Positions 16,033 through 23,770 of a stretch of DNA of 34,276 nucleotides are shown piece by piece. The notes under the pieces are model-generated. The model searched no databases, was not told the origin of the DNA, and worked only from the letters and a program-made list of their open reading frames with translations. The position numbers and the translations under genes are program-made. The stretch comes from Candidatus Avoscillospira avistercoris (GTDB lineage Bacteria > Bacillota > Clostridia > Oscillospirales > Oscillospiraceae): assembly GCA_018716875.1 (NCBI GenBank), contig DVJJ01000127.1, forward strand, positions 1 to 34,276, given 5' to 3'. Every line of letters begins with the position of its first letter. The first letter of the stretch is position 1.

Positions 16033-16938
16033 TCACTTGATCTTGGGGTCCAGGGTGTCGCGGAGTCCGTCACCGAACAGGTTGAACGCCAGCACCGTCA
16101 GGAAGATCAGCAGACCGGGGAACAAGATCAGATGGTCTGCCACGCCGATAAAGTTCCGGCCGGAGGACAGCATGGCGCCCCATTCCGGCGCGCCCACATC
16201 GGCGCCGAAGCCCAGGAAGCTCAGGGAGGACGCAGCCAGAATGGCCGAGCCAATGCGCATGGTGAAGTTGACGATCATGGCCTGCACGGTGCCGGGAAAA
16301 ATATGCTTCCACAAAATCCGGCTGTCCGGGCAGCCCAGGGATCGGGCCACCTCCACATGCAGGCTCCCTCGTACTGTCAGCGTGGCGCTTCGCATCACGC
16401 GGGCGAAGGATGGTATGGTAAAGACGGTTACGGCAATGATGACGTTAATCAGTCCTGGCCCTATGATGGCCACAATGGCAATACAGAGGAGAATATCGGG
16501 CATGGCAAACAGCACGTCACTGCCGCGCATGACCAGGGATTCCAGAATGCCGCCGTAATAGCCGGCCAGAATGCCCAGGATCGTGCCCAGTGCCGCGCCC
16601 ACCAGCACCGCCGCCAGAGCGGAGCCCAGCGACAGCCGGGTACCAGCCAGCAGACGGCTGAACACATCACGGCCAAACTCGTCCGTGCCCATGATATGCT
16701 GGAGACTGGGAGCGGCACGCATATTGCTGTAATCGTACACGTCCGGGTCATAGGGCGCAATGGACGGTCCGATGATGGCCAGGACAATCAGCAAAATAAT
16801 AAAACATCCTGCAACGACTGCCGTCTTGCGCTGGCAGAACTTTTTGAAAAACTCCCGTGCGCGGCTACGGTTTTGCAGCACCGGGTCGTCCATATACGCG
16901 CTGGACGCAGAGTTGACAGAGTTGTTGTTTTCAGACAT
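16033..16938 (-). CDS. Peptide-type ABC transporter permease (OppC/DppC-like)
   Basis: This is an inner-membrane permease subunit of 301 residues. A cytosolic N-terminus of about 40 residues precedes the first helix (AVVAGCFIILLIVLAIIG). Then comes the periplasmic-type loop with GTDEFGRDVFSRLL, the DppC hallmark, five further hydrophobic segments, and the EAA coupling motif at about 205-225 (VEVARSLGCPDSRILWKH). The family ending LRDTLDPKIK is present. AAAGGAGG precedes the ATG. It lies between the DppB-like permease and the ATPases. Confidence 0.95.
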   Translation of the reverse strand: MSENNNSVNSASSAYMDDPVLQNRSRAREFFKKFCQRKTAVVAGCFIILLIVLAIIGPSIAPYDPDVYDYSNMRAAPSLQHIMGTDEFGRDVFSRLLAGTRLSLGSALAAVLVGAALGTILGILAGYYGGILESLVMRGSDVLFAMPDILLCIAIVAIIGPGLINVIIAVTVFTIPSFARVMRSATLTVRGSLHVEVARSLGCPDSRILWKHIFPGTVQAMIVNFTMRIGSAILAASSLSFLGFGADVGAPEWGAMLSSGRNFIGVADHLILFPGLLIFLTVLAFNLFGDGLRDTLDPKIK

Positions 16939-16958
16939 GAAGAAGCGCCTCCTTTCCG

Positions 16959-17879
16959 TTAATCATAGCGGATCTTGGGGTTCAGTACGCCGTAGAGCAG
17001 GTCCACGATGAGATTGATGGTGATATACTCCACTGCGAAGAACATCAGCAGCGCCTGAATCACCTTATAATCACGGAACTCGATGGAATCCACCATGAGC
17101 CGGCCCAGGCCGGGAATGGAGAATACGGTCTCCACCAGCACGGAACCAGCCAGCAGACCACCGATCTGAAGGCCCACCACAGTGACCACCTGCACCAGGG
17201 AGTTGCGGAACGCATGGCGCAGCACCACCAGGGATTCCCGCTGGCCCTTGGCACGGGCCGTGCGGACGTAGTCATCCTGCAGCGTCTCCAGCATGGAGGA
17301 ACGAGAATAGCGGGCCAATGTGCCCATAATGGAGCAGCCGAGCGTCAGGGACGGCAGAATGTAACCCTTCCAGCTGTCCAGCTGGCCGGTTGGCAGCCAT
17401 CCCAATTCCACGGCAAATATCTGTATCAGAATCAGGCCCAGCCAGAACGACGGGACCGAAATACCGGAGGTGGCAATGACCATGCCTAAGTAGTCGAGGA
17501 ATTTTCCTCGTTTGACCGCCGAGAGGATACCAATCAAGGTTCCCAGCACCACAGCCCATACGATGCCGGCAAAGGTCAGTTTCAGCGTCGCAGCCATGCG
17601 GTCGGGCAGAATCTCGCGGATGGGCAGGCCATTTTTATAGGACTCACCGAAGTCGCCCTGGAAAATGCCCTTCATATAATCGAGATACTGAACCGGCAGC
17701 GGTTCATTCAGACCCAGTTCCTCTTTCAGTGCCAGGTATTCTTCATTGGTTGCCTCTTTGGGCAGCATTTTGCGAACCGGGTCGCCGGGGATCAAATGGA
17801 TAAACGCAAAGATCAGAATTGAGATCACCAACAGCAGTGGTATGACGCTGAGGATGCGCTTGACAACATAACGGCCCAA
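16959..17879 (-). CDS. Peptide-type ABC transporter permease (OppB/DppB-like)
   Basis: This is an inner-membrane permease subunit of about 306 residues. Its N-terminus, LGRYVVKRILSVIPLLLVISIL, and IHLIPGDPVRKM are typical of DppB. The remaining helices, the ARAKG coupling region and a final GVLNPKIRYD also fit. I chose TTG at 17877-17879 because AAAGGAGG (17888-17895) lies 8 bases upstream; the in-frame ATG at 17915 has no ribosome binding site and would add 12 residues overlapping that site. A hairpin terminator lies between this gene and the binding-protein gene upstream, which would lower permease output relative to the binding protein. Confidence 0.94.
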   Translation of the reverse strand: MGRYVVKRILSVIPLLLVISILIFAFIHLIPGDPVRKMLPKEATNEEYLALKEELGLNEPLPVQYLDYMKGIFQGDFGESYKNGLPIREILPDRMAATLKLTFAGIVWAVVLGTLIGILSAVKRGKFLDYLGMVIATSGISVPSFWLGLILIQIFAVELGWLPTGQLDSWKGYILPSLTLGCSIMGTLARYSRSSMLETLQDDYVRTARAKGQRESLVVLRHAFRNSLVQVVTVVGLQIGGLLAGSVLVETVFSIPGLGRLMVDSIEFRDYKVIQALLMFFAVEYITINLIVDLLYGVLNPKIRYD

Positions 17880-17934
17880 GCGTGTCGCCTCCTTTGTAGA
17901 GTGTGCGGGCAGCATGCCCGGAGAGTATTGTTTA

Positions 17935-17967
17935 AAAAAACCGGCAGCAGCGCCGCTGCTGCCGGTT
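17935..17967 (-). terminator. Intra-operon terminator/attenuator
   Basis: The stem CCGGCAGCAGC/GCTGCTGCCGG (11 bp, extended by two A-T pairs) is followed on the minus strand by TTTTTTTAAAC. It lies after the binding-protein gene and before the permease genes. Confidence 0.85.
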
Positions 17968-18006
17968 TCCGGATATCGTCACAGACCAATTGGCTGTGCG
18001 TTTTTC

Positions 18007-19590
18007 TCAGGACAGCGTGGCGTTGGTCACATCCAGGGAGCCGTCGGGAGCCATTACGATGCCGTTCACATAGGACTGGTGGGCAAACACCAGATCATCA
18101 TTGCCCAGGAACAGCCAGGGGCACTCGTCCCACACAATGGCCTGAGCCTGTGCATACAGGTCCGTCAACTCCTGGGTATCGGTGGTCAGCTTGGCCTCAT
18201 CCAGCAGCGTATCAAACTCCTCATTGCGGAAGAACGCCGTGTTGGCGCTGGTGGGCGGCACGTTGTCGCCGTGCAGGATGGAGCGCATGGAGCCGTCGGC
18301 GTCAAAGGAGCCGGCAGACCAGTTGACGTACCACATCTGGACGTCGTTTTCCTCCTCAGGCATGTAGATCATTTCGCTGAGGGTGGTGGGCTCCATGGGA
18401 ACCACCTCAACCTGAATGCCGATCTGGCCCAACTGCTGGGCAATGAACTGCATACCGGTCTGCTCAATGGTCATGTTGTCGCCCCACAGGGTGAGGGAGA
18501 AGCCATCGGGATAACCGGCCTCGGTCATCAGCTCCTTGGCCTTTTCCAGGTCGTAGGTATAGGGCGTCTGCTCGGCATAATAGGATACCGTGGAGGGGAA
18601 GCAGGAGAGGACCTCCTCACAGTAGCCGTTGAAGACCACCTGGGCATAGGCTTCCTTGTCGATGGCGTAGTTCATGGCCTGACGGACCCGCTTGTCGGAC
18701 AGCTCCGGCACCGTGGTGTTCAGGGTCACATAGCGGATGATGTTGGAAGGCGTGGTCTCCACCACAATACCGTCCTGGCCGTTCATGTCCTGGGCCTGAA
18801 TGACGGGCATGGGATGGATGAAGTCGGCCTCACCGGTCTGCAGCATGGCAATCCGGCTGCCGTCCTCGGGAACAGCACGGAAGGTCAGGCTGTCCACGGT
18901 GGCCTTGGTGCCCCAGTACTCGGTGTTGGGAACGACGGTCACATGGTCGCCTTCCACATGCTCCTTGAACACATACTGGCCGGTACCGGCGCTCTCCTTG
19001 TTCAGATCCACACCGTTCGCCAGAGCGGTGGGGCTGATGATGTCAAACTGGGTGAAGCGGTTGAGGAAAGAGGAATCGGGGGTCAGCAGCTTGACGGCCA
19101 CGGTGTAGTCGTCCACCTTGGTCACAGACTCCCACTTCTTGACGTTGCTGTTCTGACGCAGGGTGGTATCCGCCAGGCAGCGCTCGTAGTTGGCAATCAC
19201 CGCGTCGGCGTTGAAGTCGGTGCCGTCGCTGAACTTGACGCCCTGGCGCAGGGTGAAGGTATAGGTCAGATTGTCATCCTCTGCCTTGAAGCTTTCGGCC
19301 AGATGCGGTACGATGTTCTGATTCTCGTCAAATTTAATCAGGCTTTCGTACATGGTGTTGCTGATCGAGATGGAGAGTGTATCCGTGGTATTGTGGGGAT
19401 CCAGACTCTGAACGTCGGTATTGAACGCAATCACCAGGTCATTGTCGGCAGCAGTTGCAGTATTCTGCGCAGTGTCCGTATTGGCCGTGGCGTCCGTGTT
19501 GGTGGTGTCGGTGGCAGTTTTGCTACCGCAGCCGGCAGCGGACATGGCCATAACCGCAGCCAGCACAAGAGCGGGAATCCTTTTGTTCAT
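18007..19590 (-). CDS. Family-5 ABC transporter substrate-binding lipoprotein (DppA/OppA-like)
   Basis: This is the extracellular receptor of the importer. It starts with a lipoprotein signal peptide ending in the lipobox SAAGC (Cys near 21), so it is anchored in the membrane outer face. A Ser/Thr/Asn-rich linker follows. The mature part has SBP family-5 hallmarks: VQSLDPHNTTDT, LAESFKAEDDNLTYTFTLR, GVKFSDGTDFNADAV and NYAIDKEAYAQVVF. Length (527 aa) is normal. Most relatives bind peptides, but family-5 proteins can bind oligosaccharides too, and a fucosidase is encoded at the operon's end. A promoter lies about 100 bases upstream, divergent from the ROK gene. The ligand cannot be read from sequence. 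Confidence 0.94.
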   Translation of the reverse strand: MNKRIPALVLAAVMAMSAAGCGSKTATDTTNTDATANTDTAQNTATAADNDLVIAFNTDVQSLDPHNTTDTLSISISNTMYESLIKFDENQNIVPHLAESFKAEDDNLTYTFTLRQGVKFSDGTDFNADAVIANYERCLADTTLRQNSNVKKWESVTKVDDYTVAVKLLTPDSSFLNRFTQFDIISPTALANGVDLNKESAGTGQYVFKEHVEGDHVTVVPNTEYWGTKATVDSLTFRAVPEDGSRIAMLQTGEADFIHPMPVIQAQDMNGQDGIVVETTPSNIIRYVTLNTTVPELSDKRVRQAMNYAIDKEAYAQVVFNGYCEEVLSCFPSTVSYYAEQTPYTYDLEKAKELMTEAGYPDGFSLTLWGDNMTIEQTGMQFIAQQLGQIGIQVEVVPMEPTTLSEMIYMPEEENDVQMWYVNWSAGSFDADGSMRSILHGDNVPPTSANTAFFRNEEFDTLLDEAKLTTDTQELTDLYAQAQAIVWDECPWLFLGNDDLVFAHQSYVNGIVMAPDGSLDVTNATLS

Positions 19591-19622
19591 GATGTAAAGC
19601 CCTCACTTTCTAGTACATCTGC

Positions 19623-19676
19623 GAATTATGTGTCGGGGTATCCTCAGTTAGTTTGTACCTGGTCCGAACATAATTC
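19623..19676. promoter_or_regulatory. 9-bp inverted repeat in the transporter leader
   Basis: GAATTATGT (19623-19631) and ACATAATTC (19668-19676) form a perfect inverted repeat 36 bases apart, inside the predicted 5' leader of the binding-protein mRNA. It could be a pair of regulator half-sites or an RNA stem. Confidence 0.4.
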
Positions 19677-19690
19677 AGTTTACTTTATTG

Positions 19691-19719
19691 AATTTATCAC
19701 GATATTTAACAAATGTCAA
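19691..19719 (-). promoter_or_regulatory. Promoter of the transporter-fucosidase operon
   Basis: On the minus strand, TTGACA (19714-19719), a 17-base spacer and TAAATT (19691-19696) lie about 100 bases upstream of the binding-protein start, in an AT-rich divergent region. Confidence 0.75.
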
Positions 19720-19762
19720 CACTGGGTTTTCAAGTGTTTTTTCTTTTTTTCACAAAAACTTA

Positions 19763-19809
19763 CCGAATATGATTGAATATTTTTTCACAACATGGTATAG
19801 TATATTCGG
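19763..19809 (+). promoter_or_regulatory. ROK gene promoter bracketed by an inverted repeat
   Basis: TTGAAT (19773-19778), a 17-base spacer and TATAGT (19796-19801) form the promoter. CCGAATAT (19763-19770) and ATATTCGG (19802-19809) bracket it exactly, an arrangement expected for autorepression. Confidence 0.55.
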
Positions 19810-19867
19810 AGCTAGAACAAACTGTCGCTCTGCCCTGCAGGCGGCTGTGTGTAAATAAGGGGAGTAT

Positions 19868-21046
19868 ATGGAAAAAAACGATACCAATGCCGCGCTGCGC
19901 GCCCATAGCCGACAATCCATTTTGCAGCTGATTCAGCAGAACGGCACCATTTCCAGGGCCGAACTGGCCCGCCGTCTGGAGCTGAGCCGTTCCACCGTTT
20001 CCGAAAATATCGCGCCTCTGCTCCAGTGCGGTGTCTTGCAGGAGGTTGGCACCGCCCATGCCCAGCGGGTTGGCGGCCGCAGACCCGTACTGCTGCAAAT
20101 CCAGGGAGAATATTGCTATTTTGTTGCCGCAGAGTTGGGCCTGGAGCAGCCCATTTTTGCTCTGAGCGATCTCAATGGATGCCAGCTGTACCGGCAGGTC
20201 CTCACCGTCCGTGACAGCGCGCCCTATGCGGAACGGCTGCAACAGTGCATTGCCGCTATTTCTACGCTTCTGCGTCAAGGCAATGTGCCGTCGGGCCATC
20301 TGGCTATGATTGCCCTCTCCTCTCCCGGTGCGTTCAGCGGTTCCGACGAACAATTCCTGCTGAATCCGGAGTTTGAAAACTGGGATGTCCGCCGTCTGAT
20401 TGACGATTTGGAGCGCCACTTCCAGACCCATGTCCTGTGGGCCAACGACATCAACGCGGCCACCGTGGGAGAATATCACCAGGGCGCCGGACAGCGCGTA
20501 TCCAACCTGTTGTTTATGGGCTGCGGTATGGGCATCGGTATGGGTATGATTTTGGACGGCAATCTCTATACCGGCAGTCGCGGCAGCGCCGGCGAAATTG
20601 CCCGCGTTCGCGTAGGCCGGCTCAATACGCCCCTGCGCACCCAGGTGGAAATTCCCTCGCTGATGGACCGCATCCGGATGGAGGCCCCCCCTGCCACCCG
20701 CGCCGCCTTCCGCACGCCCATGGAAAACTGGGAGTTTCAGCAGGTGGTCCAGTTATGGCGCAATGGGGACCCGTTTTTGTACGCCCTGGTGGAGGACATT
20801 GGCCGGGCGTTGGGCGAGATTTTGATTACCGCCCTGTCGCTGCTCAACTGTGAGCGCGTCGTCTTTGGCGGAGATTATCTGGTCTTTGAGTCCCAGCTGC
20901 TTCCCCTGCTTAATCAGGCGGTGCAGCGGGAAGCCTTCGACCCGGTGGAGGTGGTCTCCTCCTCTCTGCGGCAGGAGGCCGGTCTCTATGGACTGATTTC
21001 CATGGCAGTGGAACAGCAGCTCCAGCACATAGCCATGGAGCGGTAA
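19868..21046 (+). CDS. ROK-family transcriptional regulator (zinc-motif-less)
   Basis: This 392-residue protein joins an N-terminal winged helix-turn-helix (about 14-58, SRAELARRLELSRSTVSENI) to a ROK domain. The ROK core is visible in NDINAATVGE (193-202), GCGMGIGMGMILDG (218-231) and GSRGSAGEI (237-245). The N-terminal phosphate loop is degenerate (AELGLEQ), so sugar-kinase activity is unlikely. The usual Cys-rich zinc motif after GEI is absent: the segment RLNTPLRTQVEI has no Cys or His. It is divergent from the transporter-fucosidase operon, which it most likely controls in response to a sugar. GGGGAG precedes the ATG. cutC follows 80 bases downstream, probably co-transcribed. Confidence 0.9.
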   Translation: MEKNDTNAALRAHSRQSILQLIQQNGTISRAELARRLELSRSTVSENIAPLLQCGVLQEVGTAHAQRVGGRRPVLLQIQGEYCYFVAAELGLEQPIFALSDLNGCQLYRQVLTVRDSAPYAERLQQCIAAISTLLRQGNVPSGHLAMIALSSPGAFSGSDEQFLLNPEFENWDVRRLIDDLERHFQTHVLWANDINAATVGEYHQGAGQRVSNLLFMGCGMGIGMGMILDGNLYTGSRGSAGEIARVRVGRLNTPLRTQVEIPSLMDRIRMEAPPATRAAFRTPMENWEFQQVVQLWRNGDPFLYALVEDIGRALGEILITALSLLNCERVVFGGDYLVFESQLLPLLNQAVQREAFDPVEVVSSSLRQEAGLYGLISMAVEQQLQHIAMER

Positions 21047-21126
21047 ATTCGTGCATTCGTGCAGTTCTGTGGCCGGACTTTGGCCGGTCACAACAGGCAA
21101 GATTGATTATAGTAGGTGATGAAACA

Positions 21127-21876
21127 ATGAGTAAGGTAATTTTGGAAGTCTGCTGCGGCAGCGCTGATGATGTCATTCAGGCTCATAAGGCAGGCGCACA
21201 CCGTGTGGAATTGAACAGCAATCTGTTTCACGGCGGTCTGACCCCCACCATTGGTGAGCTTTTGGTGGCCAAGCGGGAGACCAATATGAAGATCATGACC
21301 ATGGTACGTCCTCGGGAAGGCGGTTTTTGCTATACCGACGCCGAGTTTGCCACGGCCATCGAAGATGCCAAGCTGCTGCTGGCCAACGGCACCGATGGTT
21401 TGGTCTTCGGCTTCCTGCACCAGGACGGTACCCTGGATCGGGAGCGCACCAAAATCCTGGCCCAGATGGCCCAGGATGCCGGTAAGGAAACGGTGTTCCA
21501 CCGGGCCATTGATGTGGTGGCCGACTGGAAAGCCGTCCTCGATGAACTGATTGATCTGGGTATTACCCGTGTGCTGACCAGCGGCCAGGAGCCTGACGTC
21601 TCCATGGGTACCGACACCATCCGGGAAATGATTGCATATGCCAAGGGCCGCATTCAGATTTTGCCCGGCGCTGGCATTACGGCCCGCAACATGGACCGTA
21701 TCATTGCTGAGACCGGCTGTGATCAGATCCACCTGGCTGCCCATCGCCCCTGCTCGGATACGTCGGTCTGCAACAACCGGGCCATTTACTACGGCGGCGC
21801 TCTGTATCCGCCGGAGGACCGCTTCAATGTCATCGACAGTGATTACATCGGTGGGATGGTCAGCCGTCTGGGCTGA
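21127..21876 (+). CDS. cutC: CutC family protein
   Basis: This is a TIM-barrel protein of the CutC family, named for copper homeostasis, although that role is disputed and its reaction is not established. Family blocks are clear: LEVCCGSADDV, the AHRVELNSNL segment, GGLTPTIGEL, MVRPREGGFCYT, FHRAIDV, RVLTSGQEPDV and ILPGAGITARN. Length (249 aa) is normal. I chose the ATG at 21127, with AGGTGATG 6 bases upstream, over an ATG 8 codons earlier. It lies 80 bases after the ROK gene and ends in a strong terminator, so the pair looks like one unit. A sugar-linked rather than copper-linked role is my inference from context. Confidence 0.92.
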   Translation: MSKVILEVCCGSADDVIQAHKAGAHRVELNSNLFHGGLTPTIGELLVAKRETNMKIMTMVRPREGGFCYTDAEFATAIEDAKLLLANGTDGLVFGFLHQDGTLDRERTKILAQMAQDAGKETVFHRAIDVVADWKAVLDELIDLGITRVLTSGQEPDVSMGTDTIREMIAYAKGRIQILPGAGITARNMDRIIAETGCDQIHLAAHRPCSDTSVCNNRAIYYGGALYPPEDRFNVIDSDYIGGMVSRLG

Positions 21877-21904
21877 TGCTCCCGCCCCGTTTCAGAGACA
21901 TACG

Positions 21905-21957
21905 ATACAAGCTGCCCAGCTCCGCGTTCGGAGCTGGGCAGCTTTGCGTTTTGTATG
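21905..21957 (+). terminator. Terminator after cutC
   Basis: A perfect 15-bp stem (AGCTGCCCAGCTCCG, CGTT loop) is flanked by further pairing of ATACAA with TTGTAT and followed by TTGCGTTTTG. Confidence 0.85.
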
Positions 21958-21996
21958 GGGACAATACGTACTTCTAAACGCTTTGCAACCCACCTA

Positions 21997-22041
21997 TTGA
22001 CAATGGTTCTTGCATAGCATAGTATATAGATAATCTATATA
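21997..22041 (+). promoter_or_regulatory. PadR promoter with overlapping palindromic operator
   Basis: TTGACA (21997-22002), a 17-base spacer and TAGTAT (22020-22025) form the promoter. A near-perfect palindrome, 9 bp on each side of one base (22023-22041, core TATAGAT-A-ATCTATA), overlaps the -10 box and the expected start. This is the usual layout for PadR autorepression. Confidence 0.75.
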
Positions 22042-22057
22042 TAAAGGAGGTCAATGT

Positions 22058-22405
22058 ATGTCCATAGACAAAAGCCTGTTGGCCGGCAGCACCACCACGC
22101 TGATTCTCAAGCTGCTGGAGGAACGGGATATGTACGGCTATGAGATGATTGAAACGCTGGCGCTGCGTTCCGACCATACCTTTGATTTCAAAGCCGGGAC
22201 GCTCTATCCCATTCTGCATACCCTGGAAAAGCAGGGATTGGTGTCCTCCTACGAACAGCGGACGCCGCAGGAGCGCATTCGCAAGTATTACCATCTGACA
22301 GAAGCCGGACGGGAGCGGCTTCTGGAAAAGCAGCGGGAATGGACTCGCTTTGTAGATGCTGTGGAGAAAATTCTGAAAGGGGGCAGCGTCCATGCCTTCC
22401 AATGA
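22058..22405 (+). CDS. PadR-family transcriptional regulator
   Basis: This is a small winged-helix repressor of 115 residues. Family blocks are visible: an N-terminal LLAGSTTTLILKLLEERDMYGYEMIETL, a wing segment FDFKAGTLYPILHTLEKQGLV and the YYHLTEAGRERL region. The AAAGGAGG site lies 7 bases before the ATG. It is the first gene of an operon whose second gene overlaps it by 14 bases, so the regulator and the SEDS-like membrane protein are translationally coupled. The palindrome over its own promoter indicates autoregulation. The inducing signal is unknown; cell-envelope stress is plausible given the partner. Confidence 0.95.
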   Translation: MSIDKSLLAGSTTTLILKLLEERDMYGYEMIETLALRSDHTFDFKAGTLYPILHTLEKQGLVSSYEQRTPQERIRKYYHLTEAGRERLLEKQREWTRFVDAVEKILKGGSVHAFQ

Positions 22406-23693
22406 GCACTTCACCGAATACTGCCGGCAGGTATCGCAGCAAATCCGCTGGAAACGGGTGCGGCGCGTCGTAGCGCAAGAGTTGGAACAGCACCTCTGTG
22501 ACCAGCAGGACGCCTATCTGGAGCAGGGCCACGATGCGGACGAGGCCGCCCGGATGGCGGTGGCCCAGATGGGTGACGCCCAAATGGTAGGGCAAGCCCT
22601 GAATCAGACCCATCGCCCGCAAACGCCCTGGGTTCCCATGTTTGTAATCCTGGTGCTCCTGGCCGTTGGGCTGGTGCTGCAATCCGTGCTGTCACCGGAC
22701 ACCATCCGAGCGCTCCCCTATGGTATCGCTGCCGCCGCGTTTTTCCTCGGTTATTTTATGGACACTTCCCTGCTGGGCCGTCATGCCGGTAAGGTCTATG
22801 GCCTGGTGCTGGCACTCTCTCTGCTGGCCTTATTCCGCATCCGCGTTTCCTTGCATGCCGTCATGTTGGGGCATAGCTTTGCGGTTTTGTCGCTGCCTCC
22901 TTTCAACATCATGCTGGGCAATCTGGCGCTGATTTTCCCCATGGCCTACGGATTGTTTGTATACAAAATGCGGAACCGGGGCATGTTGGGTATCGTCTAC
23001 TGTGGGCTGGCTTATCTGCCCTTTGCGGGGATTCTGCTTTGGATTCCCACCATTTTCGGTTTTCTGCTCTATACTATCACCAGTGTATTACTGCTGTACA
23101 CAGCCATCTGGCAGGGCTGGTTTCAGGTGCGCCGGGTCCGTGGACTGGCCCTGGCGCTGATTCCCCCGTTGATGTGTTGCGGCGCATTTCTGGTCACTTT
23201 GCTCTCCTCGGAAAGTTTGCAGTTCCGCAGCTTCCGTATCGATCTGGACGGCCATCTCCATAATCAAGTGCGGGAACTTGTCGCCCAGGCCGCATTTTGG
23301 GGACAAGGCGGCGGAGACCTTTCCGGTATTCCCTGTCTGGAAACGGATTACGCCTTACTCTACGGTATCCACCGCTTTGGTCTGGGGCCGTTTCTCGCAC
23401 TGATGCTATTGTCTGTGGGACTGTGCATCCTCTGTGTACGCCGCGGTCTGCGTCAGCAGAGCATGCTCGGAAAGCTATTGGTTCAGGCAGTCAGCACCAC
23501 GTTTGTGTTACAAGTGCTGTCCTACGGCGTTACCAACCTGGAGTATGGATTGTTTGGCGTCATTTCCTTCCCGTTTGTTTCCTACGGCGGCACAGCTTTG
23601 GTGTTCAATGCCCTGCTTATGGGCTGTATGCTGTCGGTCTTTCGTATGGGGCCATGGGTGCGGGACGCCGTCACAGCTGTGCAAAAAGTTTGA
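22392..23693 (+). CDS. HAAS-like prefix domain fused to a SEDS (RodA/FtsW-like) membrane protein
   Basis: Residues 1-75 form a helical prefix like the permease-prefix/HAAS domains encoded next to PadR (VAQELEQHLCDQQDAYLEQG, DADEAARMAVAQMGD). From residue 80 there are about ten hydrophobic segments. The last third carries SEDS hallmarks: a GQGGGDLSGIP loop, Thr318-Asp319 (LETDYALLYGIHRFG), and FPFVSYGG (393-400), which corresponds to the LPFiSYGG motif of RodA and FtsW. The Asp is a candidate for the catalytic loop residue of this peptidoglycan glycosyltransferase family. Length is 433 aa. Whether it is active is unknown; it is clearly divergent. It overlaps PadR by 14 bases, and a terminator follows. 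Confidence 0.85.
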   Translation: MPSNEHFTEYCRQVSQQIRWKRVRRVVAQELEQHLCDQQDAYLEQGHDADEAARMAVAQMGDAQMVGQALNQTHRPQTPWVPMFVILVLLAVGLVLQSVLSPDTIRALPYGIAAAAFFLGYFMDTSLLGRHAGKVYGLVLALSLLALFRIRVSLHAVMLGHSFAVLSLPPFNIMLGNLALIFPMAYGLFVYKMRNRGMLGIVYCGLAYLPFAGILLWIPTIFGFLLYTITSVLLLYTAIWQGWFQVRRVRGLALALIPPLMCCGAFLVTLLSSESLQFRSFRIDLDGHLHNQVRELVAQAAFWGQGGGDLSGIPCLETDYALLYGIHRFGLGPFLALMLLSVGLCILCVRRGLRQQSMLGKLLVQAVSTTFVLQVLSYGVTNLEYGLFGVISFPFVSYGGTALVFNALLMGCMLSVFRMGPWVRDAVTAVQKV

Positions 23694-23713
23694 ACTATCA
23701 CCTGTTATCAGAC

Positions 23714-23751
23714 AAAACACGCCCAGTTCCGTTTGGAACTGAGCGTGTTTT
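23714..23751. terminator. Bidirectional terminator
   Basis: AAAACACGC and CAGTTCC pair with GGAACTG and GCGTGTTTT around a GTTT loop, with one mismatch. It sits between the convergent SEDS gene and the small membrane protein, with A/T tails on both sides. Confidence 0.75.
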
Positions 23752-23770
23752 CCTGTCTGTGGTCCGGCGC

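Noticed and set aside
17914-19776. A 620-codon plus-strand open frame
   Set aside because: It lies antisense to the substrate-binding protein and has no RBS or recognisable domain.
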